Origin: Syngnathus acus
Taxonomy: Eukaryota; Chordata; Actinopteri; Syngnathiformes; Syngnathidae
Assembly: GCF_901709675.1 (NCBI RefSeq)
Contig: NC_051097.1
Location: forward strand, 4,590,039-4,654,038
Reading direction: 5' to 3'
Length of the DNA: 64,000 bases
The first letter of the stretch is position 1; each line of letters begins with the position of its first letter. The notes below the pieces were generated by a model, which was not told where the DNA came from, made no database searches, and was given only the letters and a program-made list of their open reading frames with translations. A program made the translations under genes and the position numbers. This document shows, in pieces, positions 10,640-23,000 of the stretch.

Positions 10640-12150
10640 TGTCTTCTTAAAAGGCACTGGCGGTCCTAGACAGTTTTACCAAGGGGATTGTCTCCGTTTT
10701 GGTTGCATATAGTCAACAGGGTTGCAAGAAACGTGTTGAGAAGAAAATACGTAAATTAACTGCAAAAGATTCGAGAGGAATCAAAGGTGAAGCCACCACG
10801 AACCCGTTATCCTCTAGTGTTGTCATAGTTCAGAACTACAACCTACTTGGAGTGTCAAGGTGTTCTGTGCTCAAAGACATGGCCAAGGTAAGAAAAGATG
10901 AAACCCGACCACCACTAAACAAGAGGCACAAATTGAAACGTCAAAACTGGGCCAAGACATACACTACCGTTCAAAAGTTTGGGGTCACAAAATTGTTTGG
11001 GTGACCCCAAACCTTTGAACGGTAGTGTATATATTTATTTAGATAATTATTTATAGATTATATATATAATCTTCTGTGTAAAAAATCTTATAATATATAT
11101 GTATACTTATATTCATAGATTTTTTATAATCTTATACAAATATAAGATATAATTTATAATATTTAATTCATAATATTTTATTATAATAATATTTACACTA
11201 CCGTTCAAAAGTTTGGGGTCACCCAAACAATTTTGTGACCCCAAACTTTTGAACGGTAGTGTATCTTAAGACAGAACTTAAGATGAACTGATGAGATGAG
11301 AGTGACTCTTGACGGACCAGATGAATGGGCCTGCGGCTGGATCAGTGTCGGGCACAGAGCTCCGTTTCGACTCAGACACCAGCAAGGTGGAGTACTGGTA
11401 TGGGCTAGTTGGACCTTTTCGGGTTGAAGATGGACACAAACTCAACTCCCAAATCTACTGCCAGTTTTTAGAAGATACTTTCTTCAAGCAGTGGTACAGG
11501 GAAAAGTCAGCATCTTTCAAGAAGACCATGATTTTTATGCAGGACAATGCTCCAGCGCATGCATCAAAGTACTCCACTGCATGGCTAGCCAATGAAGGCC
11601 TTAGAGATGAAAGTATGATGACATGGGCCCCCTTCCTCACCAGACCTAAAACCTATTGAGAACTTGTGGGCCCTTTTCCAACGGGAGATTTACAGTGGGG
11701 GAAGACAGTACACCTCTCTGAACCTCTCTGGGAGGCTACGGTTGTTGCAACACAGAAAGTTGATTGTCAGCAGATCAAGAAACTGACAGACTCCATGAAC
11801 GAAAGGCTTGTGGTTATTATTGAAAAGAAGGGTGGCTATATTGGTCACTGATTTTTTTTGGGGGGAAATGTCAGAAATGTTTTGAGTTGTTTGATTATTA
11901 TTCTCACTTAAACAGATGACAATAAACAAATGATGTGTGAACATTTTGGTTTTCATTTAGTTGCATAATACTTCTCTACACTAATAATTGCCCAATAATT
12001 GTGCACACACAGATTTTCTTCTTAGAAAGCCAAAACCTCTGTTTTACTTTATGAGATAATCAGATTGAAGTTTATTAACATTTTGGATTGACTGCGGTCA
12101 CTGTAGTCATAAAATTAATCCTGAAAAATAAAATTTCCTAATCATTGTGC
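10640..12150 (+). mobile_element. Degenerate Tc1-like transposon, transposase interrupted
   Basis: Transposase pieces are readable at about 10750-10959 (RKLTAKDSRGIK, NKRHKLKRQNWAKTY) and 11310-11850. The second part holds the DDE region (FMQDNAPAHASKYSTAW) and the C-terminal KKGGYIGH before a stop. A 304-bp hairpin element sits at a TA between the two parts. Further stops and shifts exist (for example after the LVWASWTFSG stretch and around 11645), so no active enzyme is encoded. A likely right end with a TTGTGCACAC motif lies near 11995-12155. The left end was not found. Confidence 0.75.
10960..11263 (+). mobile_element. 304-bp double-hairpin MITE, copy 1
   Basis: The element is flanked by TA on both sides. 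Each end is itself a palindrome of about 68 bases (10961-11029 and 11194-11263) built on CACTACCGTTCAAAAGTTTG and its complement. The middle is about 165 bases of AT-rich DNA. The two end hairpins are reverse complements of each other through their loops. It carries no gene. TA target use and these ends suggest mobilisation by a Tc1/mariner transposase. Confidence 0.85.
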
Positions 12151-12162
12151 ACACGGTGTAGG

Positions 12163-12975
<813 letters not shown>

Positions 12976-13142
12976 TGACCATTGGCTCACTTTTATGTGG
13001 TTCATGCATGATTGCATCAGTTGGCAACAAGCAAATACCCAAATAGTTTGGCACCAGGCACAAAGCTCATGAAGAGCAACAAGTATACATTTGGGAATAA
13101 ATGTTTCCTTAATAGATTTCAAAGTGTATTTCTTTTTGTGCA

Positions 13143-13199
<57 letters not shown>

Positions 13200-14243
13200 C
13201 TCAGTCAAAATGAGTTAGTGTGCCATTCCACAACTATTAATTTTCACAAAGTCTGCTGTCTCAGATTTTATATTAGCAATTTGCATATCCTCCAGAATGT
13301 AATGAGAAGTGACCAGCTCAACTGCTGCTTAATTGCAAAATAAACCTTATTTGCCTTGAAAATGAACGCCACACACACAAAAAAAAAAAAAAACACGTTT
13401 CCACGGCAAACTTCCCAGATTTTTTTTTTATCCAATTGAGTACTTGGGAGTCAATCCTCAGGAGGTGGGTGGGGTAGACAATCAAAAACCCAGAAAGTTT
13501 GACAAACTCCAAGTATTGATTATGCAAAAACCATTAGTCAGAATCTGGTCCAGAAGTTGATTGACAGCATGCCAGGGAAAACTGAAGATGTCTTGGAAAA
13601 GAAATGTCAACACTGCAAATATTGATTTATTGCATGAATTCCCAATAAAAGCTTTTGAATGGTGTGTCTTTGTATTTACCTCATCATCGTCACTAACGAT
13701 AAACCCTAGTTTGCGTGTCATCAACTCTATGTGGTCTCTTTCAACTCTACTTTTTAATATGAAATGTTGCTTAAGGCCTTGCTTGAATTAGAAGATAAAG
13801 CGCACAATCAATTTACACCAGTGAAGGCTTTTGTTCCACTGCTTGAAGGAATGTGACGTTGCGGGCGTCCCTCTTTCCTGTGGGCCTGCAGTGTTGCAAA
13901 AGTACTTTAGTTGTAGCTGTAGCAGTCTGAATGGCCTTCTCTTTGGAATTAAAGACACAAGCCCAAAAAGGTTGAGAACTATACGCGCCCAATAACTAAT
14001 TGTGACATCTAGTGGCGATTGTTAGTTATTTTTCTAGAATTTTAGGTTTTAAATAACATAATTTTAGGCAAGGGCATTTTGGAAGAAAAAAAATATATAG
14101 TTTGTAATTGTTTTTTTAAGTGAGGTAGTGAATCACGATATAATCAATCATAATATTAGTTGCTGCTTTGATTTAAAATTAAATTCCTAATGTATTTTTT
14201 GAGAACAGGTCTGTGCTATTATTCTCAAAGGACACTCGATATA
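12976..14243. other. Gene-free spacer
   Basis: Apart from the TG microsatellite and an A run near 13380, nothing recognisable is present. A CTCF-like string (CATCTAGTGGCGA) lies near 14008. Confidence 0.4.
13145..13198. repeat. (TG)n microsatellite
   Basis: A pure TG run of about 26 units with no associated gene. Confidence 0.95.
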
Positions 14244-14547
14244 TACACTACCGTTCAAAAGTTTGGGGTCACAAAATTGTTTGGGTGACCCCAAACTTTT
14301 GAACGGTAGTGTAAATATTATTATAATAAAATATTATGAATTAAATATTATAAATTATATCTTATATTTGTATAAGATTATAAAAAATCTATGAATATAA
14401 GTATACATATATATTATAAGATTTCTTACACAGAAGATTATATATATAATCTATAAATAATTATCTAAATAAATATATACACTACCGTTCAAAAGTTTGG
14501 GGTCACCCAAACAATTTTGTGACCCCAAACTTTTGAACGGTAGTGTA
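14244..14547 (-). mobile_element. 304-bp double-hairpin MITE, copy 2 (inverted)
   Basis: This copy has the same length as copy 1 and is its near-perfect reverse complement, including the AT-rich centre. It is again flanked by TA. I noticed very few differences: a C/T change in one hairpin arm of copy 1 and a change near the CTTACACAG stretch. The two insertions are therefore young or recently copied. Confidence 0.85.
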
Positions 14548-15050
14548 TATTTTTTATTTTCAAATGGATCAAATAAATAGCACAAGGCCGGGGGAGGGGG
14601 GGGGCATGCTTCAGCTTATCGGGGTTGTGAGGTAAACAAGAAAGCAGTAGAAATACAAAGTATGCAGAAGCGACATAGAAAGTAGGAATTAGTTGGCAAG
14701 ATATTAAAACAGTGACACCAGAGAACAGCAAGGCAACATGTGAAGAATTTATAAAAATAAAGGCAGACTCTCCAATTATTGTAGAGGCAATTAGCAAAAC
14801 TAAAAAAAAAAGATAATTGTGAAGGCAACAGAGAAATATCCAAGCATTGGTGGGAAGCAGTACAGTACAGGTAGTAGGCGCAGGAGTAACTCCAAAAGCA
14901 GAGGTAGCATTTAGACTGGGACATATTCTGCAGGTAGAGATCGGAAAAGTTCAGAGACAGTTATTTGAGTTCCCTGGGAAAACCGGGCGAATGGAACGGG
15001 TAGTGTGTTTTTAGTCTGTAACTGCCGACTCTCTCGTCGTAACATTCGAC

Positions 15051-15070
15051 CCAGTAGGTGGCGGTAATGC
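15051..15070 (+). promoter_or_regulatory. CTCF-like motif upstream of brcc3
   Basis: CCAGTAGGTGGCGGTAAT fits the published CTCF core (CCASYAGRKGGC) and lies about 215 bases before the brcc3 start codon. This is a motif match only. Confidence 0.35.
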
Positions 15071-15282
15071 CCCATATATCAGGAGGTAAACTGGCAACAA
15101 CAACAACAAAAAGCAGGAAAGAAGATTTTTTTTCTTTTTCTTTTGGGCAGGCGGAACCTTGCGCCGATCGTTGCGTCAACTCGGACCTCTAACTGAAAGC
15201 AAACGCCAAGGTAAACCCAGGTTCCCTCCCAGTTCGTACTTTTAATATCAGTCTTGTTTAAGATTTGTTTTGAAGAAAGAGA

Positions 15283-16065
15283 ATGGCAGTCAGTGCGGTT
15301 CATCTAGAGTCGGACGCCTTCCTGGTGTGTATGAATCACGCGTTGAGCACAGAGAAAGAAGAAGTGATGGGTTTGTGTATCGGAGAGGTGGAACTCACCA
15401 GGGTCGTCCACATACACTCCGTCATCATCCTCCGCCGGTCGGACAAGAGGAAGGACCGGGTGGAGATCTCCCCGGAGCAGCTGTCTGCCGCCTCCACGGA
15501 GGCCGAGAGGCTGGCCGACACGACAGGCAAGCCGATGCGGGTGGTTGGCTGGTACCACTCCCATCCGCACATCACCGTGTGGCCCTCGCACGTCGACGTC
15601 CGGACTCAGGCAATGTACCAAATGCTGGATCAGGGCTTCGTGGGCCTCATCTTCTCCTGCTTCATCGAGGACAAAAACACCAAGACGGGCCGCGTTCTGT
15701 ACACCTGCTTCCAGTCGACCCAGGCCCAAAAGGGTTCCGACTACGAGCGTGTGGAAATCCCGATTCACGTTGTCCCGCGCGAGACCATCGGTAAAGTGTG
15801 CCTGGAGTCGGCCGTGGAGCTCCCGCGGATTCTGTGTCAAGAGGAGCAGGATACGTACCGGAAGATCCACAGCCTGGCCCACTTGGACCCGGTCACCAAG
15901 ATCCACAACGGGTCTGTATTCACCAAGAACTTATGCAGCCAGATGTCAGCAGTGAGCGGACCGCTGCTGCAGTGGCTGGAGGATCGCCTGGAGCAGAACA
16001 AGCAGATCATTGCGGCGCTGGAGCGGGAGAAGGAGAGACTGACGCAGGAGCTGAGTGCCCTCTGA
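15283..16065 (+). CDS. brcc3: Lys-63 deubiquitinase BRCC36, intronless
   Basis: BRCC36 is the zinc JAMM/MPN+ peptidase that cleaves K63-linked ubiquitin chains in the nuclear BRCA1-A complex and the cytoplasmic BRISC complex. The 260-residue frame starts MAVSAVHLESDAFLVC and is open to the TGA. The MPN domain fills about residues 6-150, with the catalytic Glu at about 27 (STEKEEVMG) and the zinc-binding HSHPHITVWPSHVD with His92, His94 and Asp105. The C-terminal coiled coil (SGPLLQWLEDRLEQNKQII) is the partner-binding helix for Abraxas-type scaffolds. It lacks an insert of about 25-30 residues found after the first MPN strand in long human isoforms. No intron interrupts the frame, whereas human BRCC3 has many exons, so this may be a retrocopy or a lineage that lost introns. 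All catalytic residues are intact, so it is probably functional. Confidence 0.95.
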   Translation: MAVSAVHLESDAFLVCMNHALSTEKEEVMGLCIGEVELTRVVHIHSVIILRRSDKRKDRVEISPEQLSAASTEAERLADTTGKPMRVVGWYHSHPHITVWPSHVDVRTQAMYQMLDQGFVGLIFSCFIEDKNTKTGRVLYTCFQSTQAQKGSDYERVEIPIHVVPRETIGKVCLESAVELPRILCQEEQDTYRKIHSLAHLDPVTKIHNGSVFTKNLCSQMSAVSGPLLQWLEDRLEQNKQIIAALEREKERLTQELSAL

Positions 16066-16111
16066 GTGGGTGAAGGATGGGAGAAGAGTTGATTGGGACA
16101 CAATTTTTTTC

Positions 16112-16131
16112 GGGGGGGGGGGGGGGGGGGG
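16112..16131 (+). repeat. 20-base G tract in brcc3 3' UTR
   Basis: An uninterrupted run of 20 G follows the brcc3 stop codon by 46 bases. It could form a G-quadruplex in the transcript or simply be a mononucleotide repeat. Confidence 0.9.
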
Positions 16132-16747
16132 TGGTATGTTTGCATTTCCTTCTCTGAAGTGGTCATTGAAGTTATTCCAAATACAATGTTGTCTAAGTCA
16201 AATGTTTGCTCTCCGAACAAGGACAAAAAAATAACCCAACTTGCTTAAGTTGGAGCACTAGTGAAGCAAAGCAATGTTTTTTTTTGTCTTTTTTCCTTGC
16301 AGGCAGTGGTAAACAGAGCAAGTGCCTATATTTGAGAATTTATACTCTCCATTGATCATATACAATTGTATGCTTTGTTCTCACAAGTAAGAAAATTAAG
16401 TTCACTCCTACATCTGCCTCACTTGTTAAGGTTTTTTTCCCACTAATACTACTGTGACATTTCTGAACACTGGCAAAACAAGTAGAGCACGATAGTAACA
16501 CGTGTTACTCGTGAGGCAGTCGTGACTAAAGAAAATCTGATAAGGTGTTAAGAATTGGTACATGTCTCTAACAGAGCCCATCTAACCAATCCATGTTAAA
16601 CTAAACATACAATTTGTTAAAGAAAAAAAAAGCATTTGTATTAATGGACGCCCCCTTGTAAATACTGTATACTGTACATAAATGGGATATACAAGCTTAG
16701 CAAGTTTTCGATCTTATCTCATATTTTATGCACTACACCCAAGCCAA

Positions 16748-16773
16748 ATAAATCTGTTGTGGTGTTAATAAAA
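16748..16773 (+). terminator. Probable brcc3 polyadenylation signals
   Basis: AATAAA occurs near 16748 and again near 16769, about 700 bases after the brcc3 stop. These are the best candidates for its transcript end. Confidence 0.5.
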
Positions 16774-16851
16774 CTTGATGTATGAGCCATTTTTGTCCTT
16801 TTATTTTTGGACTATTGTAATTGAATTGCCACTAAAGTCTAGTGACTAGAT

Positions 16852-17194
16852 CATAGGTGTCAAACTCAAGGCCCAGGGGCCAGACATGGCCCGCCACATC
16901 ATTTCATGTGGCCCGCAAAGACAAATTGTACATTGACTTCATGTGTCAAGACTAAATTAAATATTGAGTTCACTTTACAAAAAATAGAGTTATTGCTGGC
17001 AATTTTTATTTCCATTCATTTTTTAAAATAATATGTATAACAGTTTTTACTACTCTCTGATTTAAAAGCTAGTTATTCATTAGTTTGTTGTGTGGCCTAT
17101 ACTTTATATAGAAGATGCTGACAGTTACAATGGCCCTCCGAAGGAAACAATGATTATGATGCGGCCCGTGACAAAAATGAGTTTGACACTCCTG
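16852..17194. mobile_element. hAT-like MITE, copy 1
   Basis: The ends are of the GGTGTCAAACTCA type in inverted orientation, and the inner sequence is rich in GGCCC/GGGCC (GGCCCGCCACATCATTT). The flanks GACTAGAT and AACTAGAG match at 6 of 8 bases, like an aged 8-bp target duplication. There is no coding sequence. Confidence 0.7.
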
Positions 17195-18058
17195 AACTAG
17201 AGGGACTCTTGCAAACTACCATGCATTAGACTGGGAAGTCATAAAGCCGGCAGGGCTGACAAGAAGCAAACAGGGACATTGTACGGCACGGAACTCCACG
17301 ACAGCTGAAGGGAGTACGATGGCGGAGTTGTCTGCAGGCAGAGGAAAAGGGAAAAAAGGGGTAAATTTGAACACTGCTAGGGCTTCTCCTGTTTTGGTTC
17401 CATAGCGTAGGGGGGTCCATGACTGTGTCAGAGATAGGAAGTTTGGGGGACACTGAGTTGCATTTAATGGATGACTGCCACAGGGCTAACACCTGGACAG
17501 AGGCTGACCCGACGTAGCAAAATAGGTAGGAGTGCAGTTGGCGTAGAGTAGAACAGTGGATATTTGGGCGATGATAAAGAAGATGGGAAGGGATCAGCGG
17601 GAGTGAGATTATCCTGTGCTAACCTTGGAGAATTGTTCAGCAGTTACTGATATTGAAAAAGCTGAGATATTGGCCCAAAATTTAGTTTAGTCTATAGCGC
17701 AGAAAATGTATCAGGGGTGGCAAAAAATCGGAAAGAATGTACAATACTTGAAAGATTCTAAAGTAAAATGTTGAAATATCAGAACCCAACATTGGAAAAT
17801 GTTTTAAAATAAGAATTGAACTCGAAATGGTGTTTTTGTCAACATAGCAACTTGAACACAGCAAGCACAAAGAAAGACCGTGTTTGAGATTCCACCTCCA
17901 GAAATGATGTGGTCTGATCTAACTACTTTTCAGTGAGCTCACCGTTGTTTTGTGGAATTCTGTTAAAAATGTGTCACTGTTAATCCTCTGCTTGTGTTAA
18001 TTTATCAGCAATCTGAGGTCCATAATAATGTACAAGTAACATCAGGTGAATTCCATTT
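17195..18058. other. Gene-free spacer before cfap44 3' end
   Basis: Nothing recognisable as coding. It is the downstream flank of cfap44 (minus strand). Confidence 0.4.
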
Positions 18059-19949
18059 TTAGTCGTCCGTCTCACTTTCACTTGTGTCCTCTTCCTTTAT
18101 GCCAGGTATAAGTATTCCTCGTTTTCTGCTGAGTTTGTGTACAATGGGAGTGGGTTGACGAGGGAGCGGCGGTAGATGAGCATGGGCGGCGGAAAGCATG
18201 TGTCCTCCAGTGGGTCCAAGCTCGCTGACCTCTTTAGATAGCTTCTCTATCTGCTCAGCTTGTTTTCTCACCAGTTCCTGAAGACTCCAGATTTGGTCCT
18301 TGTCTGCTCGCCTGCTGCAGGCCTGAAGATGCTTGCCCTGAGTACACACAAGTACACAAAGGTATTTGGTTTGGGCCGATACAGACACAAAGATTCAAAT
18401 TCACTGAAAGACCAGCAATATTTTTGATTAGTAATTGAAGTAGATTGGTTTCGTGTATTACTGTTATTGTCAAAATAAAGTTTGAGGTTGGTTTTAATTT
18501 TCATCCGTCTAGTATGCAGTGATTCTCGAAGAGTGAAAACCACAGTACCACACTGTAGCTCCAACTAATTGTATTATAGTGGCTTACAAAACCAAAATAT
18601 TTACCTTTTAGGAATAAAAAAACGTTTCATCACTTTTGATTAAGACCTACTGTGTTGCTGTGTATTTGTAATGTTGGTCATGGTGGTGGTGCGTATTTGA
18701 GGTGGTCCTCGGTGGAATTTGCTTTAGGGTCGAGATGTTTGAGGGTGACAAAGTTGAAATGGAATTACAATTTTCTTTTGTCTTGCGTAAAGTTTCATCT
18801 CCAGCTCCTTCTTCTGTTCAAAGAGACTATTCAAGCAAAGGAGACGCTCCGAGTTGCTCCGTGTCATCGCGATCAGGGCTTCACGAGATTTTTGTACTTT
18901 CCTCTAAATGTCACACACAGAAAAAATGAATCATAAGAAAGTGTAATTCATCCACCAGATACATACACACATGCAAACTGTCTTACATCCCATTGTTGGA
19001 TGTCTTTGGCAATTGCAATTTCCCGCAAGATTCTTTCCTGCTTCATCTCAGCAACTGACTTGTTGGCACACAGAGTCTGCAGAACTTCCATATCCACCTC
19101 TCTCCCAAACCTTGTCATCATCAGCTGGTGACAAAGCTTCTCCAGCGCTGCACCAATTTACAAACAAATTCAAATGAATATTCTGGATTTGGCTGCTGTC
19201 GGTAGGCCTTCGGATGTTTTTGGTCTTACTCTCAATTTCATTGTTCATTTCCTTGCGTTCTTTGATGAGCCTGATGTGCTGCTGACGGGCCTGACGGTAC
19301 ACTTCTGTCTGCTGATGCTTCTCTACCTCTAATTCGTTCACTCGCTCCTGCAGCCTTTGTAGCTCCATCCTGGTGAGCACCAATGCCGGGCTGAGGTCCG
19401 AAGGCACTTGGCCAGTGATATCAATCTCAATCTGAAGATTGCAAAGTGGCACTGAGAACTTCTTTATAAAATGGAAGTACAATTTCAATGACACAATGAT
19501 CTTTTTTTTTCTTTTTACCTGGTGCAGCCGAAGAGGAACCACAACATCCAGTTGGTTCATTTTTTGCTGTTTCTCTCTGTTGACTTGTTCTAAGTCATCT
19601 TCTGCAGCCTTAAGACTGATTTTGACTGACTTCATCTACAAGACCACAGCTCAAACGTGAGTAAGAACAAAAAAATAAAGTAAAACCAAGAAAGGATTGC
19701 AATTATATGGTACGACTCAGGTATGTTTTCTGAAAATTTCCTTCAAAAGTGTATTCTTGAAATACAATATAAGAAAGTTCAGATTCTTTTCACATTTAAA
19801 AATGTCTTATTAGTTTACAAAGTATATTAATTAATCCCATCAAAACATGAATGGTGACAGGAACTGACATGCAATTTTGCAAATTTCTGGTTTATTCTAA
19901 AACTCATTCAAAGAATTTCTGGAAAGTTCTGTGATCATAAATACAGGCC

Positions 19950-20003
<54 letters not shown>

Positions 20004-23000
20004 TTCAGAATGAATCGTTTTAGAAGTAATAAATTCTGATGACAAAACCACATCATTTTGAGATACTATATGATTCAGTACTAAGTTGGTATTTGGTACA
20101 GCCACGTTTGCATGCCCTGCTCTGACCTTTTTTATAAGGGCGTCACAATCCTTCTCCAAGTGTTCAGCATTCTTCTTCTCCTCTGCCAGCAACTCCTCCA
20201 GGTCCAAGCGACGTTCACGCAGCTCCAATATGTCATCAAACAGCTTTTGATCGCACCCTGTGGCATGGCAATACTTTCAGTACAACTATCGTCACGATTC
20301 ATAGGACCAGATGAATACACCGCCATAAGAAATGTGTTTTCATTTAGTATATTCTTTATCCATTCTACTGATTTACAGTGTATCTTTAGATTTTATTCTC
20401 AATGAGCAGATCTTTCCAACAAAACCCACAAAAATAAATGGAGGTACTTTTTGCTTTGAAGAGTTTATTTGGGATTGTTGGAACGTCTTCAACAAACTCA
20501 AAGAGTTTGATCCAACTTTTGTCAATTCCCATGACCCGGATGACTGACTGAGAATCTGCGCAGATGTACTGACCTGCAGGGCATTCCTCCACAGCCCCCT
20601 CTCCATCCAATCCATCCCAATCATCATCGTCGTCATCATCCCAGTTTTCATAATCGTCAAAGTCATCATTGCTGTCTTCGTCTTCCTCTGCAAAACAATT
20701 TCTTTGAATTCCTTGCATGACAGCACACACAAAGAGGTCACATTCTGTGATCAAAGCAGTCCCTCACCATCACTTCCTTCCTCCTTCTTCTTGGTACGTT
20801 TTATTTTCTTCTTGTAAACTTTGGTCAGATACTCCTCAAAGTTGTTGTCATCACCCAGCAAGGCATGGAAGGCTGCTGTATTGGATTTCTCTTTCTCTTG
20901 ACGTTTTGCAATGTCTTTACGCTTCAGTTCCAGCGCCTTCCTACACCTCTCCAACTCAGACTGTTACAAAAGAGACCAAGACGTTTGTATTTGACAACAT
21001 GGAAATGGCATGCTTGAAGATAATAAAGTGTGCTTTGGTTCAACCAACAACAAAAAATGCCAAAAACAAAACACTGTTGGCTTCAATTCAGCGACTCTAA
21101 AAATGCTTTTCAAGTAACATACGTACATAAAATATACACCACAGGCATGAGCCACAGTTCAAAACGACACAAATATTTCCTCACCAGCAACTCGTCCTGC
21201 TCCTTCAGACGTTTGTCAAGCTTGTCCTGCGAAACGTTTTCACTCTTATCCACCTCCTTGAGAAGCAATAGCTCCTGATAAAGAGTCAACTGGCGCAGAT
21301 TGGCAAGTTTTAGCTTCCAGTCCAGCATCTGTACCTTCTCAAGACACATCATGTGATCCTTATCAAATTGATCCACCAAAGTCTTCATCTAGTAAATGCA
21401 TGAAACAATAAATTCATGGATTACTGCTTTTTGATCTTGAGATGTTGAGTGCAGCAAGAAGAATTGAAACAGACCTGCTCCAGTAGAGAATCCTGCATCT
21501 CTAACAATGTGTCTTTGTCCATATCGTGCAGGTCCTCCTCTCTCAATTCTCCTTGCTCACCTGTGGTCTCCTCTGCTGATAGATCTGATATAGTTTCGCT
21601 TTTCTCCATCTCTTCAATCTCCAGCTCATCAACCACACTCATCCCACTCTCTTGATCTTCCAGCTCATCATGCTTTGACCTGTTGGAACATGACAGATGT
21701 TCTTTATTGAACTAAATTTAGCTCTCAAGTCAGATTTCATCAAATTATTGACATGACAAACTAGTTCCAGCAGTGGTGGAGCTCTTCACTGGGGGTAGAT
21801 TAACCTTTGGGTGTTTTGGGAGTTTTCCCGATATTTTTTCCACATTTCCAACTGTTTCCCCTTGTCAACCTAAAAGGAATGTTTTCTGAAAGATTTGGGA
21901 GATTTGTAAAATTTGGGTTGTTTTACACACCCTTGAGATATATCTGAGATATCTTTGGCCACCCAATGCCCCGCTAGGGCAAAAATCCTAGCTCTGCCTG
22001 TCGTATCCAGCACCTTTTCTCCTTCAGCGCTCTGTATCTTTCTAGAATGGCTCGGGTGCATCGCTGGCTCTTCTCTGGTACTTCCTCACATCGTATCGTG
22101 GGCAGCGGGGGTGGGCGGCGGTGGAGCTGCGATGGCAAACAACTCTGGACCCTCTGGAGCTGTCTAGCCTGGGATCCCAGTTTGGATAAAAGAAGAAGTT
22201 TGAAGTCCCGCAAGGCCACAATCTGTGTGTTCATCTCAGTCTGTTTCTCGCGAATCTGGAGGGATGGATGGATGGATGGATGCAATTGTTCAGACAAATC
22301 TGCTGCGACTGCAATTTACATTTGAGTGCACTTTACATTGTCCTCCAGGTTTATCATCTCAACTTTCTTCCGGTCTGCACTCATTCGTAAATGTTTAGGC
22401 ACAGTGAAGTTTTTGTCTGTTTTAAGTTTCAAGTCGCCAATGCTCTCCTGGGCTTCAAAGATGGCCTGCACATCTCGTGGGTCTTCACAGTCCTTATGTG
22501 GCTTTTCTGCATAACTGAAACATCAATGAGACATCATTGGAGACAGTCTGAGCGCAATCTTGAAGAGACACCTAGCCCAGAGCAGTCATGTCGTTCAATG
22601 ACACACTCACAGTTTGTCCCATTCCTCCTTCCTCTTAGCAATCTTGGCCCGAGCCTGTTCAGCTTTCGCTGCAGCTTTTTGGAGCCTTTCAACCTGCCGA
22701 TCTGTAATCTGGACCACAGCTCGAGTCGCAGAGGTAGGAGGGGCCTCTTCCTCTGGCGAGCACACGTCAACGATAAAGCATGTATTGTATCGACAGTATA
22801 TCCCTAACTTTCTCACCATCTGTTTCACTACTGTCTTTTTCATGTTGTTCTACAGTTGCTTGGCTTTCAACCACAGGGGTTTCATCGACACCACACTTGT
22901 TTGAACTGTTCTCCTCTTGGAGCCGGGTCGTAGAAAGACTCGGAATATGGTAGGTGGAGACGCTGTGGTCAGTGCGAATGGCGAACACAGTGACTATGTT

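Noticed and set aside
10960-11263. CRISPR-like repeated palindromes
   Set aside because: There are only two palindromes per element, in mirrored orientation with TA flanks and no spacers. This is a eukaryotic inverted-repeat transposon.
15304-15906. 200-codon minus-strand open frame
   Set aside because: It is a shadow of the GC-rich brcc3 coding sequence.
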